DNA from: Sarcocystis neurona
Taxonomy: Eukaryota > Apicomplexa > Conoidasida > Eucoccidiorida > Sarcocystidae
DNA length: 64,000 nt
Reading direction: 5' to 3'
Assembly (NCBI GenBank): GCA_000727475.1
Contig: KL647297.1
Coordinates: forward strand, 2,079,295 to 2,143,294
Shown: piece by piece, positions 1-11,481 of the stretch
Numbering within the stretch: the first letter of the stretch is position 1
How the letters are laid out: each line of letters opens with the position of its first letter
Made by a program: the position numbers and the translations under genes
The notes under the pieces: generated by a model
The model's input: the letters and a program-made list of their open reading frames with translations, nothing else
Databases searched by the model: none
What the model was told of the DNA's origin: nothing

Positions 1-2120
1 CAGGAAGAAGCAAATACACAACTGCTTAGAGCAAGGCAAGTGTTTTCTTCAGGCGTCGCACAAACGGGGAGCTAAAGAACGAAACTTCCGAAGGAGCCGG
101 CAGTGATGAAATATCTTCCGAGGTGATGGATCTCGTCCGCCAAATAATTTACAGAACTACTGTTTCTGTGACGCAAAACCACCTCTGTACGCGGGAGCTT
201 CTGTCGAGTCGTTTAACGGCCTTTCGTCGTATCTGAATCTTCGTTATTCCCTGTGCATATTTACCACCGCTGGATTGTCCGATGATATAGGTGCAGATGT
301 TCCGGGGTCCGCCAGTTAGCCATTCTCACATCAGACACCTGATGAGAAGCAAGCGGCTTCTCCGATGCAGAGCAGCGCGATAGTACCGATGTTTGCCTTG
401 CGCTCCCGAGAAGCACCCGAGTGAAGGTGACGTAAGCGCATACCAACTGGGCTTGGCTTGCGAACATATAAAGAAAGCAGAAATCGCTTTCGTGTTCACC
501 CGTGGGCGTATTTATGCATGCGTTCGCCCTTACGTCGTCACGAGCAACTTACACACGTAATTTTGTCAAAAGGTACTGCAACCAGTGAAGCAGCGACACA
601 GTGTGAGACTTTTGCAGGACTTAGAAAACAATTCGTCTCCTGGGGCCGCTGTCCGTACCCACTCGGTGGTTCGAATGTTGAGGTCAAATTCTTACTCGTC
701 TGGAAATTCCGCTCGAGCTAAGAGACGTACATACTCTCTACAGCTCGGATCGCTAGACTCCTGCGCCGACAGCGGGCAGGTCGCTAAAACTATCGACACG
801 ACCGCTCCAAAACGTGCTAACACACATGAACTGCAGACATAGAACCCACTGTCGTTGCCGTGTGCACGTATCATCTACCTCCTCATATCAAGAAGCACGC
901 ACGCTGAGCGACCATTGTCAAACTGGCTTCCCTCAGGCATACTACTACTGCTGATTTTAATAGAGGATTGATACTTATCTAGCGTTTCTGCTTGATAGTG
1001 CTGCAGTGATCAATGTTGGCAGTTGGACTTCATTCCTCTCTTAGACCTCGTTCTGCATACTTCCCCACGCCCGCACCTGCCGCAGAGGGGGGGCTCTCCA
1101 GAGCAGATGACCACCCTTGTACAGTGGGGCTTGCGACGTTGTGTCACTACCCGGGTTCCCTTCGGTTCTGTACATGTCTATCCATGACGAACAGTGCCAC
1201 TTAAAAGAGTCTTTCGCGTATTGTTGATTCGGTCTGCGTAGTCTTCAGTAACCTACTACATGCTACTCCACTGTGCATTTAGTTTGCAGAGTACAACTGC
1301 ACGTAAGAGAGCTCTGGTTCATGCAGTGCAGCTCATTAAAATTCTCCCTTTTGTCGAGGTGCCGCCTTTTCAGAAACGGGTCACATGTATGCTTAAGCCT
1401 CACACGTGCTATCACGTTTTACAGTTCTGTCCAAACTGCCGATGCGTTGGAAGTGCTTGTGCAGCACGTCCATGTTGTACGATACGAAGCTCGCGGGCTA
1501 GTAAATAAGTTTCCGCCGGCGTTATTACATTTTCGCAGTTGATCGTCCACACAGTCCACAAGGCAACTTTTTGGTTCAGTCTCTCCGCCCGTCGTAACTG
1601 TTCACGTGCACTCTCGGAACACGTCATTTATTGTTTGCACACAAAAATACATTCTGCAAAACAAGTGGTCGGTGCGGCACAGCACGGCTTCCACGTCTTC
1701 AGTTCCAGTGTTTTATTCCTAGTAATCCACCCAGGAAGCTCCGCTTGACGAAGTCTGAATAACCTCGACTCTGACATCCTTTTTTACCTACAAGCGCACA
1801 GGCGAGCACTGGACAAGCGGTGCGATGCGCGTGGCCTGTCCACCTCATTCCACTACTGCCTCAACGTGCAGCGTGGTCGCCGCTTTATCGTTATATACTG
1901 TGGGGTATCGCCGCGCCTTTTCGACGGCGTAGTCAACAAAGCCCGGTCCCAGGGTCTGCCTTCTCGGTGGAGCACATGTTCACCCGCCATTTCGGCAGCG
2001 CAGTCAACAAAGACCGGCACCAGGGTTCGCATTCCCGGAGGAGAACATGTTCACGCGCACAGACACCCTCTACATCCGCGCGTCAACGGAAGACATACTG
2101 TATTGAATCTGATACACGAC
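1..2120. other. No gene supported
   Basis: No open frame here has recognisable motifs, membrane segments or a composition unlike random sequence; the ORFs are short and overlap on both strands. A few could be exons of a split gene, but I see no pair of splice sites joining two of them. The right end may hold the 3' untranslated region of the minus-strand membrane protein that stops at 2121. Confidence 0.5.
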
Positions 2121-3263
2121 TTACGTTGTTGCCTCTGGCGAGAGCTCTGCGGTGTCGGCAGTCGCTGGTTCTTCTTGCTTAAGTCCGACTTCTTCGTCTG
2201 CGTGATGCGCCTCTTCTGCGGCATCCTTTTTGGTTTTCCCCGCTGCAGGGGGCTTTTTCGTGCACACGCTATAGAACGCATACAACATCGAGAAAGTTGC
2301 CAGGAGGCAAAGCGACGCGCACGAGACGCATTCAAACATGAAATACTGGCCAAAGTTGGACAATAAAGTGGCCTTCAGCCAGGAATACTGGGGGCTGGTG
2401 AGAGAAACTACATTGTCGGGAGTCAGGGTTTCCCACATGAAAGTATATTTTTTTGTGTGCGTGAAGGAAGTCGCTCCAACAATCCAGACGAGGAGGCTGT
2501 ACCCGACAGACAGTACGAAGAGCATGCCTATCACGACAGCGAACACTCGATACAAGCAGAACTGCTGCGCACCGATACCAGCGACCAGCAGCGCCCACAG
2601 TGCAAACCAGATGATTCCTACAGCGCTGTATTTTGGCAGCCCCGTCATAAGGGACACCACCATTCCAGAGAGGACCATTAGTACCGATACGTAAAACCAA
2701 GCCGTCGCTCGCGTGCCGGTGGTAGAGTCTTTGGAGTAGAACAAGCCGCCGAGAAAGCAAGGTACTTCTGCTACACACAGACAGGTTATGTACATCAGCA
2801 CCGTTTGGTTGTGATACGCCCAGAACTCGGAATTGTCAATGTCCCGCATAGGGCCCAACTCCGGGTGTCTCATATGCTGCAGGCGCATCTTCTGCAGGTC
2901 CTGCACTTGTGTAAGAATGTAACCGCAGCATCCTGCCGTGCAAAATATCAAACACAAGTTAAGGATCGTGATCAAGGTGAGGGGACACAGAGCAAGAGGA
3001 ATTACCAGGTACCCAACTACCACCACCGCGGTCGTCACAGCACCTCCAACGACGTGAAGCCCACCCATGGCATTGAAGAAACGCGTGCTAGTGTAACGTA
3101 TACGGTACGGCCGATCTGCCTCATCACTAGTGTGCTCCGGCCCATCCCGGTCGCCACCCGCAAGCAGCAGTAGACACAAGGCGACCGTCAACTGGATGGC
3201 CACCCCAACACCCCAGGCGCCGTAACCAGGGTTCAAATATCCTCCGTGCGGATAGAGCCTCAT
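2121..3263 (-). CDS. Orphan multipass membrane protein (about 8 TM), single exon
   Basis: A continuous 380-codon frame opens with ATG at 3263 and ends at 2121. The frame is open a little further upstream, but only through non-ATG codons, so I take the first ATG. Hydrophobic helices lie near residues 16-36, 68-92, 94-116, 154-176, 188-208, 213-232, 238-263 and 308-333. The N-terminus is short and Gly/Tyr-rich (residues 4-18). The tail from 336 on is hydrophilic, beginning Lys-rich and then Glu/Ala-rich, and is presumably cytosolic. There is a possible N-glycosylation sequon (Asn-Gln-Thr) at about 152. No transporter or channel signature could be recognised. The frame contains no triplet repeats, unlike genes further right. 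An upstream exon cannot be excluded, because a pyrimidine-rich TTCTTAG stands just before the ATG. It is probably an apicomplexan-restricted integral membrane protein; no function is proposed. Confidence 0.75.
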   Translation of the reverse strand: MRLYPHGGYLNPGYGAWGVGVAIQLTVALCLLLLAGGDRDGPEHTSDEADRPYRIRYTSTRFFNAMGGLHVVGGAVTTAVVVVGYLVIPLALCPLTLITILNLCLIFCTAGCCGYILTQVQDLQKMRLQHMRHPELGPMRDIDNSEFWAYHNQTVLMYITCLCVAEVPCFLGGLFYSKDSTTGTRATAWFYVSVLMVLSGMVVSLMTGLPKYSAVGIIWFALWALLVAGIGAQQFCLYRVFAVVIGMLFVLSVGYSLLVWIVGATSFTHTKKYTFMWETLTPDNVVSLTSPQYSWLKATLLSNFGQYFMFECVSCASLCLLATFSMLYAFYSVCTKKPPAAGKTKKDAAEEAHHADEEVGLKQEEPATADTAELSPEATT

Positions 3264-6200
3264 GACACTAAGAACAGACGGACCGCCTACTCGACGTACC
3301 AGTTCTTGTCGTCCACACACCAACTGCACAAAGTGAATCCGGAGCAAATTAGGGCCCGCAGTTCACACTGCATTCGTTGAACAAGGACGACACCGTGAAC
3401 GAATGGATGCGCCCTACGAGCTGCAGTTTCCGACAGTCACACCGGGAAGCGAGAATACAGACGAAAAGAATAGATCGTTAAAGATATCTGTTGGACTGGC
3501 AGGCCCGGGCTGTTTCTACGCTGTCCAAACGTGCTGCCTGTGCGGCGGGTGCAGGAGTCGGTCCTGCTGCTAGCCGCGTGCGGAGAGGGTACGTCGATAC
3601 ACCGCGTAAAGCCTCCTTCAGCTAGCTGAGGTAGCGGTTCGCACGATCTTGCACACAGGAAGCCGAAAATCGAAACGTTGTGTCGGAAATCTGCACACAT
3701 CAAACTGAAGGCTGAACGGCCTCACCGGAAGAGTGCCGCACATGTCAACGTGTAGCAAAACGTATTTCAACTTCCGCACTCGTCGTGTACGACTCCTCAG
3801 TACCCTGTTGTCCGCGCGTTGACATGGCGTGCGCGGGCCGTAACCCCGTACCAAAAGAATGAGTAAACCGATAATCACTAGCTTGACAGCTGGGGAAAAC
3901 TTGAGAACTACTGTCTGCACGGCGCCAGCATGTGTGTATTTGACAAGCTGAACGACGCAGCGCAAATCATCTGCATCTATATACCGCATATATTCGTGTG
4001 TGCACACGTGAGTTGACGTTCTGCCCTAATGTAAAGGGGGGCTCGTGCCGCAGTCAGCTGGAGGTGGCGGAAGCAACGAATGGAGCGTGCGCACAACGAG
4101 GATCATACTCGCTGTGTCATTCACAAAGCACTTTCCGTCCACACTTTACGTGTAGAGGCTTCCCTCTACATAACGACGGACCACATACTCAAGATACGTG
4201 TGGATGCCGTCATAATCAGCCACCACGTTCTCTTCGCAGGGGTATCCTGCCTCGATGGACCTGTTGATATTTCCAAGAAGTACTTCGCATCTCGTTAGTC
4301 TCGACACGTTGGTCTGACCGAAGCGTCTTCTTCTGCGTAGACGTATGAAACATTAATGAAGTACGTGGCGTACATGCTTCCGTGCAGCGTGAGTGAGCTT
4401 GAAAATAGTTGTCCATTGCTTTCTGCAGGACGGCCTGAGAGAAGCCCTATTTCTCAAAAGCTTGCAACAGGAAGCGTTGCTGCATTCACGGCGGCGTAAG
4501 GCTTTATACGGTGTCTTTGCCTGATACCTGCTCCGCTTCTACGCAGGGGCATCGAACTCCGAAGAGAGCGCCTGCGAGAAGATAGGAGAGAACCTTCCGT
4601 AAGTATACGATCCTCGAGGGCACCACTATGTTTTGTCGATGCTCTTGCATACATCTGTCTTTCACACACGCATGCGCACCTTTAGGAAACGCACATGTGC
4701 ACCCGCATGTCTCCTCGCGTGAACGGACATGCGTGGTACGGACACGCACCACAGCTGTACTGTAGGAACGTCTTACAGGGTACAGGTTTGCAAGCCCACA
4801 CATCCCTTTCAGTGATTTTGTGTTTCAAGGCTGTCTACGCGTGCTTTCACACCTTTCGTAGTGGGCAGAAAGATGACCGATGTGTACAAGGAGGCAGACA
4901 ACGTACGCGAGCTGCTTCCTGAGTCGACTCGTTTGTACAGCGACTCCTGCATCAGCACGGCATCAGTGCTAGGTGTCCGTGCACCGTTGCACGAGTGTCA
5001 CACACAAAGTTGAAGCAAGTGATAAAAACAAACGTAGGACTCATATTCGGTCCTGGTGGGGGAGGCCACGAGTTAGAAGAAGCCGTCAGGTTTTACGCGT
5101 TGTTGGGGGAATCCAATTCTACGGACGCCAGATCATTTTTGCAGTTGAGCTGCGGTCCTGAGATGCAATCCTTTAAATAGGGAATGATGGAAAGAACCAT
5201 GAGCGAACCGTGACAGCATACTGAAATCTTAGGTAAATTTGTGTATTCGACTTACTTTGTGTGCACTTCCCCTGTGACCAGACACGCATGTGATCAAACG
5301 TCTGGTACCTTCGGATGGGGTGAGGGATCACTTCTGCGAACACTCGTATGAAGTGCGCGCCCCACGGAGCACCGCCCACGTGGAGTGACCACTGCTCGCG
5401 TGCACACAGACATACTCTGATTTGATATCTTTGTGGGGGAAGGTATCTGCATGTACGTATGAGCTACCCAGGTACGGATGCACACATTTTCGGTATACAG
5501 GTGCGCGTAGTCATACGTCCGAACATTGTTCGTGTTCCTCTTTTCTCCACATGTGTACGTGTTTCCAACGAAGTTTTCATCGTAACGTAACACTTCCATT
5601 ACGTCTCGGCGAGAGCGACGGCGGGTCAACTACTCAGATTAGTGCAGTACAGCGTCTCTTACCACATACGACAAGGACATGTGCTGGGTCCACAAACCCG
5701 CCTCGAAGTGTCGGCACATAGTTTGCTGCACTCACACATCCACGTATGCCTGCAAATCTGTGGATGTCTTTGCTGTACTAAATGCATACGCCTACCGGCG
5801 TTGTACACGTGTACAATTTGCAGTCCGTGCAGACTAGATATCTCGCAGAAGTAGTCACGTGTCCACATCCATTTCCCCTTTACTCTCAAAGGAAATCTCG
5901 TGAATGAAGTTGTTGCTGGTTGAGGCGGCCCTCGGACACGTATCGTTTTGGCAGACAGATTCTCCAATTGGGGCGTGTCGGGCAGGTAAAACTGCTGCCG
6001 GCAACTTCTCCGACCGTTGTCACACTGGTAAAAGGCCTGTGCGTAACCTCTGTTGTCGACGTATGTCTAGCAGGTCAACTTCCTGCACACGTGTCCTGCA
6101 AAGCAGTCAGGACATCTGCACATGACTACCTGAAGGGCTGCTTCTAGGTTACGCAGCACTGTGGAAGGACGTAGACCACAGAATAGCTTCCGAGGAAACA

Positions 6201-9200
6201 AAACAACCGTTTGACTGCCGATTTACCTGCTGGCGCACACCTTTGGATTTTGGATTATCACTGCAGGGCGGACAGTGTGGGCGCAGTATCCGTAATGCCT
6301 GCGGGGTGTACGAGCAACGGCAGCTGCTGTGAGGAGTGTGTAAGACGTGTAAAAACTTAAGAACAGGACAATCTCCCAGCACCCCGCAGCACGTGTAAAT
6401 ACGTACTGGCGGCGTTTCTCACCGATAGTGCAGACGGAGAAATTAATTGCACGAGGTACGGTAAAATCCTCGGCCGGCACACCTAGGCTTACGAGGAGCA
6501 GGAGGAAACATAAATGTTAGAAGCGCAGTCCGCCAAAACTCGCACACGGGCAGCAGGTACGCCGTAGCACGCTGAAGTAAATAGCAGTACGGCTTTCCAG
6601 ACTACACACGTAGAGAGAGTACTGGAGGTTGTTACTAAGTCTGTCTGTGGCGTGCCGTCTTGCTTTTTCCTCACGACCCCTGTCTGTATGTTCCTTCTTC
6701 ATCTTTGCCGATGTTATTTCCGTATTTTTTGGCGACGCGTATGACTTTCGTGCGTTAAACACATCGAAACCTCCTCTGTACCTAACGGGAAAAGTGTACT
6801 GTAAATCTCACTCTTAAGTTCGCTGTATCTTCCTCGTATGCGCGCATGCGCGCATTCCAAGCTTCACCGTCCCGTTTCTTACGTTCTGTCTGTAAAGGAG
6901 ACACGTAGCAGCTGATGTATCCACTCCTTCATTTCACCGTCTGCTCACCAATTCACTTTTATGAACCATGTATTAAGCTTGTGTTCTCCATACAGGCTGC
7001 AGAGAGGGATGGTCGTAAAGACGCCGGGAACCCTGTGCGCACACTTGTAAAGTACTTGCTGCTCCTTCTGGACCCACAGAAGATGCGCACACAGGGCGAT
7101 CCTCCCGTTGTTGTCTTGAACGGGAGAAGTTGGGTTTTGTCCACTTCTGTGTTTGTTGCGAGTACAGCCGTTCGTCAACAATCGTTAGGTCGATATTCGG
7201 TCTGCGTGTCATCGTTGACAGTAGTACTGGGGTTCTGGCATCGTTGAAGTCCTGCATCTTTTTCATCGACAATACAGCCCTTAAGCCAGACTGGAAACCG
7301 GTGTTTTGTGTTTCGTGTTGTGGATCCGTAGTTGCGTACAACGTACGATCGAGCCCTTCGTCCAATTTGACCTGTTCGAATTCTCGAGTTTACTCGTCCG
7401 GCTGCGCATCGCCCTTTGTCAGCTTTCATGACCAACGTGGTGGAACATCCGAGTATTCTTCTTCTTCCTCAGCACATTTACCCAATACTGAAATTAACGA
7501 AGAGACGTTTCTGCGAGCAGCACTTCACACCTTGTTCCTACTTCTTGCCGTCGGCTGACGGAATACGTTAGACGAACACGCGCAGATTTTGCGTGTAGTG
7601 TACGTGGCGCGGCTAGTCAACTTCATCGGCTGTGCAAACTCCGTAGGTGCTTCGTTCAACTATCCTTTCCGATCGTAGTCTCTTTGTGCGCAGAAAAGCA
7701 CCTGCGTTGAGCGTCTGAGTTTCTGTTGTGTGCGAAACACAGGTGCCCTCTGGATGCGCATTCCTGTCGGTGGGGGTGAAGCACCCGCTTCTACTGTTGG
7801 GATAGGACCGTTCCTCTTTGCGCAGAGCCAACGTTCGTATCACGCATCTGTGTAATGTACACGTACGTTCTGTGTGTGCACCTACATATATGTATATCCG
7901 CACGCAAGCCCATGAACATGCGTACACATTGTATGTATGCAGTTAGTCTGCTTTGTTCTCAGAAAGGAGATAGCTTCGCTATCTCTATACTCTAGATGAG
8001 AAACCAACATCTGCGCGGACATACACAGCTTCGACACCCGCCGCTTTTACATCCTGCTGGTGCCAGCTTTTCCAGCCTTGCTCTGAGGCTACACTACCAG
8101 AAAAGCTTGCTCAAGATGAGCAAAGAGAGTGTTCACACGTGCAACTCCGTCGCAGTCATGCGCTGCCGCATGTTATGTACAAGTTCAGGTAACTGAGCCA
8201 ATTGCGGAGCTACTTAATTTGTTCTTTTTCGTGTAAAATCTCTGCCAGACCAAACAAACGGCTGTGCACCGACCCCTCACACTTACGAGCTCACCTGTGT
8301 GGAAATGCGGCGTGATGGCTCACTGAAGAAATTGTTTACTGGTGTGCTTTCAAAAGCGTTGGAGAAGCCAGCGCCTCTTCAGTCAGCGGCAGCTGGCCTT
8401 TCTACCTTCCTGTAGATCCTCTCCATTCGCTTCTACTCGCTCTCCAAGCCACCAGCTCAGGCAACGTTGACACCCACACAGAGCGCCGCCAGCTGGAGCA
8501 CAGCTGCTCTAAAAGGACATGCAGGACACCAAAGGCACAGGCCTGAGATGGTCGGGGGAACGCTATCAGAGACATCCAGGCGTTTTGGAGACGATCTCTG
8601 TACTACAAGGACGTCTGGCCACAGCACTGCACTCCTCTTTTTTGCCTCGACATATCGCCGTCTACTACCCCGTCGTAAATCATGGTTCGATGGGAGGTCT
8701 AGCAGAAGCTAGACTCGTCAGGGCCTTCTCCTCGCGGCACCCTACCACATGCGCAGCTCGTACACCTATACGGATGTACCTGGCTCGAACAGACACACGG
8801 ACGGCTACCTGATTCTTCCTTTCCCTCCGTTTCTATACGTGTCCCCCGGGCACCCACATCTCTTAGATGAGTTGTTACTGGTAGCAAGACGTGTGAGGCT
8901 GTTAGCGGTGTACAGCGGACGAGCCTTGACGTATATTGCGTGGGACTGCAGCAGAAGCCTCAGCCTTGTCGTCTGAGGGAGAGCGGCAGCTGCAACAGAT
9001 GCGTACGACTTCCTGTGTGGCTGACTTGCTTGACCAGAATCTCTGCGTCAGCGCGGAAAACCCGCAGTCTACGCACGTATCCCTCTTCAGCAGAAAAATA
9101 AGTCTTACTTCCGTGTTGTGCATGCTGTGTTTCGACGTGTGTTTTGTTTGCACTTGAATATTCATCAAGTCGGTTTTAACGCGTTTTCTCGTCCTGCCTA

Positions 9201-9557
9201 TTCGAGTACGTTTTGCAAACACGTGTGCTCACATCTGCATGTCAGACGTTTCCTTGGCCCTCGTCTGAATCGCGTAGACGGAGTCCAGTACTCCCGCCTG
9301 CAACTTTTTCCGTCGCAGAATATGGAAGACGTGATCAACGGAGCTGTGCGGTGGCCATGTTTTTCCACGAGTAGACCCGTGCTCTGTTTTCTCCGGTGTC
9401 CCCTTCTGTCTGCTCTGCCGCCTGTCACAATCCAGGACTGTCTACTCGCAGCGTAAGTTTTCGCCCTTCTCCAGTGTCCAACAGCTGGTAGAAGTGGAGT
9501 TCTACTTACGCATGCAGTAATACCTATGGATTTTGTCTGTGCGTCCACCTTTATTAT
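3264..9557. other. No gene supported (repeat-poor segment)
   Basis: More than 6 kb of roughly balanced composition with many short ORFs on both strands, none above about 145 codons and none with recognisable motifs. Local features are minor: alternating purine/pyrimidine words such as ACGTGT and CACGTA are frequent throughout, as elsewhere in this segment. I see no tRNA-like cloverleaf or rRNA. Small split genes could be hidden here. Confidence 0.45.
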
Positions 9558-10750
9558 CTACGTACGTTTGCGTCCCTGTGCCACGTGGGAGTCTTTGCAG
9601 CCGGGGCGGGTGCAACGGCAGTCAGCGGACGAGTGAACTGTCTTTTCCGCAGTCGCGTAGAACAGGCTTGTGACGCTCAGTCGTGGAGCTCCTGCTTGTG
9701 CTGCATCTGGACGCCGTTCGCTCTTTTGCTGTGGATATGGTGCTGCCTTCGCTGCGTCATGCGGTGCGTGCTGCAGCGCTGCGTTAGCCGCTGCTGCTGC
9801 TGGAGCACAGACTGCGCTTTTCGCGCGGCGGCAACCCCGTCCAAGACTGCCCCGTGCGTGGTTACCGGCCACGACTAGCCGTGACTGGCTAGTCAAGACT
9901 AGACTTTGCTAGTCTTTGTCGCTGCTCACCTGAACTACTCCACCTGAGTGTTGTGGGGTCACTTACGTTGCGCAAATGGTCCACATCTTGCAAGCTGCGC
10001 CTTCTCGATTTGTTTACGTATATCTGTGTAGTTGCTTTACTCGGGCCACTGGCGGTGTTCGACGCACACTGATCGGGTCGGGCTGCAAGGCGGTGCTGCT
10101 AATGCCGTCAGCTGTTCATACTCCTGCAGTCGGTGGTGACGGTGATGCTGCCACACGTTCAGCAGTAATTGGTCGGGGAGTGGACGCTTGTGAACGGCAT
10201 GTTGGTACTGCTGAAGTCTCGCTGTATCCAGGATGCTGCCTGGGACGCTGCTGCTGATGTTGAAGCTGCGTCAACTTGTTCCACAGCGCCTTGGAAACCG
10301 CTGTTGCCCTCTCGGACCAACAACGTGTTGAAAACTCCTGCTGAAGCGGCGCCGTCCTGTATAGTGTAGAGAAAGCTGCTGCTGTCGCCGGAGGCGCAGA
10401 GATTTTCGAACTTTTGACAGGGAGGCTGCGACTGTTGAAATTGGACACAGTTGCTGCAGTAGCTCAGTTCTCAACGAGAGAAGTGGGAGAGGCGCGGCTG
10501 CTGCGTTTCCTGGATGTGAAGCCGAGGGTGGGGCTGCTTATGCGGCTGAATCTTCATTGATGGTACTGTGGAGCGGGAGGCGGAAGAAACGGCAGTTCGC
10601 AAACGGCTTTGCAATTCCCTTGTTGAGGAAAAAATAAGTGACTCCGAATACTGAGGAGTAACTGTACGTGGTAGCTGCTGAAGCTGCAGGTTGCGTCTCT
10701 GCTCTGAAACGGCATCCTGGGCCACTGGATTGCCGAGGCGGCCACCAACT
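9558..10750. other. CAG/CTG-bearing island, possible exon(s) of an unrecognised gene
   Basis: Within otherwise repeat-poor DNA this 1.2-kb stretch has the GC-rich CTG/CAG triplet texture that in the right half of the window marks exons. Several frames stay open on both strands. On the minus strand one frame from about 10455 to 10165 runs about 95 codons to a TGA and contains a mixed, non-repetitive stretch after a CAG run. On the plus strand a frame from 9670 to 9912 is Ala/Cys-rich. I could not fit splice sites or identify a family, so strand and exon limits remain open. It could also be an upstream part of the UNC-50 gene region or a decayed gene. Confidence 0.25.
9872..9917. repeat. Cluster of CTAG-centred short inverted repeats
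   Basis: Four copies of a GACTAG/CTAGTC-type word lie within 46 bases in both orientations, able to fold into small hairpins. It sits directly 3' of the plus-strand Ala/Cys-rich frame. Function unknown; may be chance. Confidence 0.3.
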
Positions 10751-11481
10751 TCCGGGTCGGCCGGTTGACTATAAGTTCAGCTCGCTGGCGTGCGAATCTA
10801 CTTTTTTCTGACCGTCACCTGCAGTGTTTTTTCTCGTTTACCACACGAGGGACTTCAGAGCAGAATGGAATTTATGCACTTGACTGCGAAGTTGCGCGGC
10901 CCTCCTGTACATTCCTCACATGCGCTGTAGATATATGTATCTCCATTGTCCGCATTTAAGTGCTAATCTCCGCGATTTCCCTTCCCAGGGTAGAAAAGCG
11001 TGGACACAAGCCAAATTCTTGTCATGTGCATGTCCTGGTGAGCTTGTAGTCGTCAACTGGTCCTTCCTCGAAGCAGGAGCTGGTGACAGACGCTCGCTGC
11101 AGCGTCTGCCATGGGGAATCGCGTTCCGACCGACTTGCTTCAGGACCGCACCGTACGCTTCCGTCTTCATATCTTGTGATTCCACCGGGTTCCGCGTCAC
11201 AGGGGGTGAGCTATTGCTCGTTCTCTGTTTGCTGATTTCCAGGGCAGCTCGGTGTATGTGAGTTTTTCTTCTTTTCTCCACTCCGTTGTTCTGCGAAAGT
11301 CCTGGGCACTTCCGATGTTTCCCGTCCAGGATCCGTTCTGCGGTTCCAGCAGCTTCGTTGGACAAATGGGCGGTCCGTCGTTTCTACTTGTGCTGGTGTT
11401 TTGAGGTAGCGTGTCCTTGTACACGCATCACTGCGTAGGGCCTTGTCCACCCTTTTCGGCTGCTTGACGCCGTTGGCCGTG

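Noticed and set aside
660..700. GGTTCGAAT-like T-loop word suggesting a tRNA
   Set aside because: No matching acceptor, D or anticodon stems can be folded around it; similar words at about 14639 and 21938 also fail.
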